Of a stretch of DNA of 56,208 nucleotides, positions 12,201 through 21,200 are shown piece by piece. The position numbers and the translations under genes are program-made. Positions within the stretch are counted from its first letter, which is position 1, and each line of letters begins with the position of its first letter. This stretch comes from Mycobacterium sp. URHD0025 (lineage in GTDB: Bacteria; Actinomycetota; Actinomycetes; Mycobacteriales; Mycobacteriaceae), in the NCBI RefSeq assembly GCF_000426065.1, contig NZ_AUEQ01000021.1, positions 1,515 to 57,722 on the forward strand, in the 5' to 3' direction. The notes under the pieces were generated by a model. That model searched no databases. It had not been told where the DNA came from and worked only from the letters and a program-made list of their open reading frames with translations.

Positions 12201-15200
12201 GAGTCGAACAGGGTCCGGACGCCCACATCGGCATCCAAGTTGTTGTTGACCGCGGCGATCAGTCGCATCGCGGACAGGGAGTCACCGCCGAGGTCGAAGA
12301 ACGAGTCGTCGATCCCGACGCGCTCCAGACCGAGCACCTGCGCGTAGATGCCCGCCAGGATTTCTTCGGTGGGACTATTCGGCGCCCGGTAATGGTCGGT
12401 GTCGGTGTATTCGGGTGCCGGCAGGGCACGTTTGTCGAGCTTGCCGTTGACGGTCAACGGCAGCGCGTCGATGACCAGCACCGCGGCGGGCACCATGTAG
12501 GCGGGCAGCCGCTCGGCCAGCGCAGAACGTACTTCAGCCGGGTCCACGGTGCCGGTGATGTAGCCGACGAGGCGTTTGTCGCCGGGATGGTCCTCCCGGG
12601 CGATCACCACAGCCTGTTGGACGCCACCGAGATCGGCCAGCGCCGTTTGGACTTCGCCGAGTTCGATGCGGTAGCCATGGATCTTGACCTGCTCGTCAGC
12701 GCGGCCGGCATACCGCAACTGGCCATCGGGACCCCATGACACCAGGTCTCCGGTGCGATACATGCGTATTCCAGGTGCCCCCGCGCTCCCGAACGGACAG
12801 GCGACGAACCGAGATGCGCTCAGACCCGCGCGCCGGACATAACCGACGCCGACGCCGCGGCCGGCCACATACAGCTCGCCCACCACGCCCGGAGGCACCG
12901 GACGCAGCCAGCGATCCAGTACGAACAGCGCCGCGCCCGGTACCGGCACACCGATCGGCACCCCATCCGACCCAGCCTGTAACGGGGCACTGATGGTGGC
13001 GTACACCGTCGTCTCGGTCGGGCCGTAGCCGTTGATCATCACCCGGCCCGGCGCCCAGTGGTCAACCACCTCGGCGGGACATGGCTCAGCGGCCACCATC
13101 AACGCCGCCGACTCCAACCCCCGCGGGTCCAACATGCCTACCGCAGAGGGTGTTTGGCTCAGCACGGTGACGCGCTCGCTGACCAGGAGGGCATGCAGGT
13201 CCTGCGGTGAGCGGGTGACCTGTTCGGGCACGACGACGAGGCGCCCACCGTGCAGCAGCGCACCCCAGATCTCCCACACCGAGTAGTCGAATGCCAGCGA
13301 CGAACATTGGGCCCACACCTGATCCGGCCCCATCTCGATACCGACGTCCATCCCGTCGAACAGCCTGGTCACGTTCTGATGAGTGACCGCAACGCCCTTC
13401 GGCACACCCGTCGTGCCCGACGTGTAGATGATGTGGGCGACATCGTCAGCGGCGGGACCTCCCGCCGGCGGTGTACCGGGCTGAGAGTCGATCCGGGGAT
13501 CTTCGGTGTCGATCACCGGCACACCACAGCGGTGAAGCCGCTCGGCCAGCTCGGTCGTGGCGAGCACCGCCACAGGCCCGGCGTCACCGAGCATGAACTC
13601 GACACGGGCGTCGGGTACCGCCGGATCAATCGGGAGGTACGCCGCCCCCGACTTCAACACACCCAAGATCGCGACAACCGCACCAACCGAACGCCCCGTC
13701 AACAAACCCACACACGCGCCCGGCCCCGCACCCTCGGCAACCAGCAAGTGCGCCAACCGATTCGACGCCTCATCCAATTCCCGATACGACAACGAACGAC
13801 CATCAAACGAAACCGCAACCGCCTCTGGAGCCCGATTCACCTGCGCCGCAAACAGCTCAGGAATCGAGGACTCCACCACCGACCGCGCCAACACCGCCCG
13901 ATGACCTACCTCATCCAACCGCGCACGATCAGCCCCATCCAACACATCCACAGCCGACAAACGCTGCGCCGTGTCGGCCGTCAGCACGACCAGCACGCGC
14001 TGCAGCCGTTCGATCAGCGATTCGACACTTGCCGCGTCGAAGACGTCCGTACGGAATTCCACCATCCCGTCGATCCCGCCAGGCGTACCGGTGTTGTCGA
14101 ACCGCTCAGCGAGAGAGAACACCAGATCCATACGTGCAGAACGTATTTCCGCATCCAGCGGGGTGACCTGAACTTCTCCCAACGCCAGTCCGGCGGCGGG
14201 GTCACTGTGCTGCCACGGCAGGTTCTGCCAGGTCAACATGACCTGCACCAACGGATGGTGGGTGAGGCTTCGGGTCGGGTTGAGCCGATCTACCAGAACC
14301 TCGAACGGCACATCCTGATGTTCGAAGGCCCCCAGGCTGCGCCGGCGCACCTGAGTGAGCACGTCGGACACGGTCGGGTCTCCGGACAGGTCCACCCGCA
14401 GCACCAAGGTGTTGACGAAGAATCCCACCAGGTCGTCGAGTGCCGGGTCACCGCGGCCGGCAGATGCGATGCCCACGGCGACATCGGTACTGGCGCTCAA
14501 CTGGGCCAGCAGGACCGCCAGTGCGGCTTGAACCACCATGAAACTCGTCGCATTGTGCTCACGTGCCACCCGAGCGATCTGCTGCTGCAATTCTGCGGGC
14601 CACTCGACCGCCACACTCGAGCCCTGGTAATCGGCCACCGGTGGATAAGGTCGATCCGTGGGCAGCTCCAACTGCTCGGGCAGCCCAGCGAGTTCGTCCT
14701 TCCAGTACTCCAACTGGGCCGAGATCACACTGTCGGGATCCGTGACCGACCCCATCCAATCCTGCTGCCACAACGTGTAATCGGCGTACTGAACCGGCAA
14801 CGGTGCCCACTCCGGGACTTGTCCGGTGCAACGACTGGCGTAGGCGGTGCCCAGATCCGTCACCAACGGGGCGATCGACCATCCGTCGGCGGCGATGTGA
14901 TGCACCACGGCCGCCAACACGTGCTCGTTGTCGTCAACCCGGAAAAGGGTTGCCTTGATGGGAATCTCGCGCGCCAAGTCGAAGCTGTGACGCACGGTCT
15001 CACCGATGGCCTCATCCAGCCGGCCCGCCGGCCATCCGCCGGCATCGACTATCTGCCAACCCAAGTCCGCCATCTCGACATCGACGACCAACTGGTGCGG
15101 CACCCCGTCGACCGAGCCGAAGATGGTGCGCAGACTCTCCTGCCGGCCCACCACGTCAGCCAGCGCGGAACCGAGCGCGTCAGCGTCCAAGTGTCCCCGG

Positions 15201-18200
15201 AGCCGCAGGGCGACGGCCATGTTGTAGATCGGCGACGGACCGTGCAGCTGCTCGAGGAACCACAACCGCTGCTGGGCATAGGACAACGGCACTGCGTCAG
15301 GACGGTGTTGGGCGGCCAGCGGTGGCCGGGCAACGCCGTCCTGATGGCGTTCCAGATAATCGGCCAGCCCGCCGACCGCCGGCGCATCGAACAGGTACCG
15401 CACCGGCACGTCTCTGCCGAGTGCTGCCTGCAGCCTCGAACTCACCCGAATGGCGATCAACGAGTCTCCGCCCAGAGCGAAGAAGTCGTCATCGAGCCCA
15501 GCTCGGCCGAGACCCAACACCTCGGTGAACACCTCGGCAACGATCTTTTGGGTGTCGGTTTGCGGGGCTCGGAAAGACGTAGCGGCAAATGTCGGTTCTG
15601 GCAGGGCTTTACGGTCGATCTTGCCCGACGAGGTCAAGGGAAGCTCCTCGAGCACCATGATGTGTGTCGGCACCATGTACTCGGGCAGCCGCTCGGCCAG
15701 CCACTGGCGCACCTCGCTGACCTTCGCGTTGGTGTGCGGGTCGTTGGCGTACCCGCCGCGTTGACGCGAATCGATCGAGGGCAGATACAGATCGGTGAGC
15801 GGCGCCATCGCGTCACCGTCGGACGCCTTGATGAAGACCGCATCCAGCGTGCCGGGCTGCGCACCCCATGTCACGGCAACGTGGTATCCGGTGGCCTCGC
15901 CGAGCCGATACAACAGCTCAGGAGTGACGACATCATCGGCTGTCGCAGCGGAGTCCGCCCGATCCAGCGCCTCGGCGAGGGTGAGCCCCGACGCCAGGGC
16001 TTGTTCGATCGCCACATCGGCGATCACCCCGGCACGTGGAATCCCACTGACCCGCACCGCGGACGGGCGCTGGACCATCAGCTCGGCATCCACGCCGCTC
16101 AGGCCGGCACAGTCGGTCCACGCCCAATTCGGTGCGCCGGCCATGGAGCACACCTGCGTGGGGGACTTGTGGACGATGACGTCATAGCGGTATCGGGTCA
16201 GCTCATTGTCGGCTTCGCCGCGTTTCACGTGGATGCCCAGCCCGCCCACTGACGGATGGTCTGCCGCCCAACTCGTGAAAAACTCCGGCGACAACAGTAA
16301 TTCGTGCTCACCCAGCATCGCGTGCTGTACCCGCTGGCGGATGTCGTCGGTGTCGGTGCCCGGGCCGCTGCGGGCCAGCGCGATTCCGGTCTGGAAGGCG
16401 CCCTGCAAACTGTGGTTGCGCACGTCGCCGACGAACAATGTGCCGCCGGGAGCCAGCAGCTCCATTGCCTTGTCGATGACCTCGGACAGGTAACCCGCGC
16501 TCGGGAAGTACTGGATCACCGAGTTGATCACCACCACATCGAACTGATCCTGTGGCAGTCCCTCGGTGACATGCGCCGGCCGGGTCAGCAGATGGACCCG
16601 CTCTCCCCATGGCTGTCCGGACACAGCCGCCTGCAGGGTACGGATGGTCGGCGCGGAAAAGTCTGTGCCCCAATACTCCACGCATTCCGGGGCGATCTGT
16701 GCCAAAAGCAGGCCCGACCCCACGCCGAGTTCCAACACCCGTCGCGGCTTCAGCGCCAGGATGCGGTCGACTGCCGCCGACCGCCACTCCGCCATCTCAT
16801 GCAACGGAATCGGCTCGTCGGTATAGCTGCTGTTCCAACCACGGAAGTCATTGCCGAACTCCGCCACCGGCACGTCGGCGTCGTACAGTTCGTCGTAGAT
16901 GTCCTGCCACTGGTCGACGACTTCCGCGTCGTGGTGGATTGTGCTGGTCTGTTCCAAGGCGATGTAGCCGACAAGATGGTCGACACCGGCCCCGCTCCGG
17001 TGCACGGTCGCTGCGGCGCGATTGACATGTGGGCAGGCGAGCAGCGTGTTCTCGATCTCGCCCAACTCAAGGCGCTGCCCGCGCAACTTCACCTGCGCAT
17101 CAGCACGACCAAGGTATTCCAGGCTGCCTTCCGAATTCCAGCGCACCAGATCACCCGTGCGATACAACCGAGTGCCCGGAGCACCGAACGGGTTGGCCAC
17201 AAACCGATCCGCCGTCAGATCCGGCCGTCCCACATAGCCCCGCGCCAGCACCGGACCGGCCACATACAATTCGCCCACCACACCGACCGGAACCGGATTC
17301 AACCGCATATCCAGCACCAACGCACATGTGCCTGGCACCGGCGCACCGATACGTACCGGCTCCCCGGCCGACAGCGCACTCCAGGTCGCCCAGATGGTCA
17401 CCTCGGTCGGCCCATAGGCATTGAACATCCGCCGGCCAGGCGCCCAGGCCGCCACCAACTCTGCCGGGCACGCCTCACCACCGGTGACCAACGTCTCCAG
17501 CCCATCAGTGCCGGCCGCGTCCAACGTCGCCAACACGGTAGGAGTGATCAGCGCCGCGTCGACGCGCCGGCTGGCCAAAACCTCGGCCAATGCTTCGCCC
17601 GCATAGGAATCCGGCGGCGCCACCACCAACGTCGCCCCCGAAGCCACCGCCCACAACCACTCGAACACCGAGGCATCGAATGTCGGTGCCGCCACCATCA
17701 AAACCCTTGCACCGGAACCCAACCCGAACACATCACGATGCGCCGCGGCCACACCGAGCACACCGGCATGGCTGATCGCCACCCCCTTCGGCGTACCAGT
17801 CGAACCCGATGTGAAGATCGCATACGCCGCATCATCAACATCCAACGCGGACAATCGATCCGAGTCAGTGACCGGACCGGCACTGTACCCCGACAAATCG
17901 ACCACATCGAGAGGGATCACCAGACGTCCGCCGGTCCCCTCGACCCCCGCGATACCACACGTGAGTACGCATACCGCGTCGATCGTCTCCAGCACCGTGG
18001 CGATCCGCTCGGCCGGGTGGTCCGGGTCGACCGGTACGTAGACTCCACCGGCCTTGAGCACCGCCCACCACGAGATCACCAACTCCGCAGACCGGCCTAT
18101 CGCCACACCGACGGCACGCTCGGGACCGACACCGGCCTCGATCAACGCCCGCGCCAACTGATTCGAGGCCGTATCCAGCTCGCGATAGGACAGCTCCCGT

Positions 18201-21200
18201 GGCCCGTCCACGATCGCGACTGAATCCGGATGAGCGGCGACCGCCGTCGTCAACAACTCCGGGGCCAAACCCACGGGCGCGCTGATCTCCGATCCAGACC
18301 ACGTGTTCAGCACCAGATCTCGCTCATCGTGGTCCAGCAGTGGCAACTCACCCACCACCACCGCCGGATCAGCGACCACGGCCTCGACCACACGGCCGAA
18401 CCAACCCACCAAACGCTCAATGCTCGACCGGTCGTACAGATCGGTGGCGTAGGCGACCGATCCGGCGGCCATGGGCGCGCCTTGGCCTCCGGCCGGCATA
18501 GCCTTCAGATCGAAGAGCGCACTCGCTTCCCCGCTGGACACCTCCCGCAGATCGAACTCCAGGTCGAATCGCGCGGTGCGGATATCGGCGCTCACGGGTT
18601 CGACGTCGAGCTCGTCCAGGTCGATCTCGGGGCGCACATTGTTCTGAAAGGCCAACGCCACCTGGAACAACGGATGATGCGATGTGGATCGCGTCGGGTT
18701 GAGCCGCTCGACGAGCAGTTCGAACGGCACATCCTGGTTGGCGTACGCATCGAGCGCTTTCTGGCGCACCCGCTCCAGCACCTCACTGAACCGCAATGCG
18801 GGATCGACCCCCACCCGCAGCACCCAGGTGTTGACGAAGAAGCCGACCAACTCATCGAGTGCCTGGTCCATGCGTCCGGCGATCGGGGTCCCGAGGGCGA
18901 TATCCTCACCGACTCCGGCCCGGTGCAGCGCCACTGCCATCACGGCCTGCAGCACCATCGACGTCGTCGCATTGTGCGCCGCGGCAACCGCCTTGATGCC
19001 CGCCCACGATTCAGGATCGATGTGCATGTCAACCGCGTCGCCACGATATGTCGGCACCGGCGGCCGCGGCCGATCCGAGGGCAGCGACGCCACCTCGGGC
19101 AGGTCCGCCAACTCCCGCCGCCAATACGCCAACTGGCGCGCGATCACGCTCTCGGGGTCTACTTCTGACCCCAGCCAATCCTGTTGCCACAGAGTGAAAT
19201 CCGCGTACTGAACCGGCAGCGGCAGCCATTGCGGGGCCTGGCCCTGCACCCGGGCGCGATACGCCTCGCCCACGTCGCGCGCCATGGGTGCCATAGACCA
19301 GCCGTCGAAGGCGATGTGGTGCAGCACGATTCCGAGGACGTACTGATCTGGCCCCACGGCATAGATGTGTGCCCGGAACGGGATCTCGGACGACAGATCG
19401 AACCGGTACTCGGCCAACGAAACAAGCTCGTCGAACACTTCGGATTCCGACAGGGGCACCACCGCCGGCCCGCCACGACGCCACAGGCCCGGCTGCGCGG
19501 GGACTACCTGCTGCAGCGGCACGCCGTCGACGTCGGGAAACACCGTGCGCAGCGATTCGTGCCGGGCGATGACGTCATCCAGAGCCGATCCCAGAGCCTC
19601 GACATCGAGCGCCCCGCCGATCCGGAAAGTCATCGGCATGTTGTAAGTGGCTGCGCCATCCTCGAACCGGTTGAGGAACCACATGCGGTTCTGCGCGTAC
19701 GACAGCGGCACCACCTCGGGGCGATCACCCGCGGTCAGTGGTGCACGTCGGTCAGATTCCTCACCGATATGGGGGGCCAATTGCGCGACGGTCGGTGCAT
19801 CGAACAGCGTGCGCACCGCCAGACCGGCATCCAAGGCCACGTTGACCGCCGAGACCACCCGCATCGCCATGATGCTGTCGCCGCCGAGGTCGAAGAAGGA
19901 GTCGTCGACACCGACCCGTTCCAGGCCGAGGACCTGGGCGTAGATCCCGGCCAAGATCTCCTCGGTGGCAGTGCTCGGCGCCCGATACCGATCACCGGTG
20001 TACTCGGGTGCGGGCAAGGCCCGTTTGTCGAGCTTGCCGTTGACCGTCAACGGCAACGCATCGAGAGCCACCACCGCGGCGGGCACCATATAGTCCGGCA
20101 ACCGCTCAGCCAACACAGCACGCACATCGGCCGGATCAGCCGTACCGGTGAGGTAACCGACCAGACGCTTGTCACCCGGGCGGTCCTCCCGAACAATCAC
20201 CACCGCCTGCTGGACACCGTCCACGTCAGCCAAAGCCGTTTGCACTTCACCCAATTCGATCCGATAGCCACGGATCTTGACCTGCTCGTCAGCACGTCCG
20301 GCATACCGCAACTGTCCATCAGGCCCCCACGAGACCAGATCCCCTGTCCGATACATACGGGTTGCGGCTACGCCCGGTTCGCCGAACGGACATGGCACAA
20401 ACCGCGAAGCCGTCAAACCGGCCCGCCGCACATACCCCAATCCGACACCACGGCCGGCCACGTACAACTCGCCCACCACACCCGGCGGCACCGGACGCAG
20501 CCACCGATCCAGCACAAACAACCCGGCACCCGGCACCGGCACACCGATCGGGACAACACCCGAACCGGCTTGTAGCGGAGCGCTGATCGTGGCATACACC
20601 GTCGTCTCCGTCGGACCGTAGCCGTTGATCATCACCCGACCCGGCGCCCAACGATCCACGACTTCCGGCGGACACGCCTCCGCGGCCACCATCAACGCCG
20701 CCGACTCCAACCCCCGCGGGTCCAACATCCCCACCGCCGAGGGAGTTTGGCTCAGCACAGTGACGTGCTCGCCGACCAACAAGTCGTGCAGATCCTCCGG
20801 TGAACGCGTCACCGCCTCAGGCACCACCACCAGCCGCCCACCGTGCAGCAGCGCACCCCAGATCTCCCACACCGAGTAGTCGAATGCCAGCGACGAACAT
20901 TGGGCCCACACCTGATCCGGCCCCATCTCGATGCCGACATCCAACCCGTCGAACAGCCTGGTCGCGTTCTGATGAGTGACCGCAACGCCTTTGGGCACAC
21001 CCGTCGTCCCCGACGTATAGATGATGTGGGCCACGTCGTCGGGCGCCGGGAAAGGCAGCGCCGAATTCGGCTGAACATCGATGCGCGCGTCAGCCACATC
21101 AATGACCACCGCGTCGCACCCAGACACCCGACCCACCAACTCCGCGGTCGTGATCACCACCACCGGAGCAGCGTCAGCCACCATGAACTCAACCCGCGCA

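Noticed and set aside
13250..18223. Long plus-strand open frames (up to 1000 codons) opposite the NRPS
   Set aside because: They are antisense shadows of a high-GC gene, rich in His, Arg and Gln, without motifs or ribosome-binding sites.
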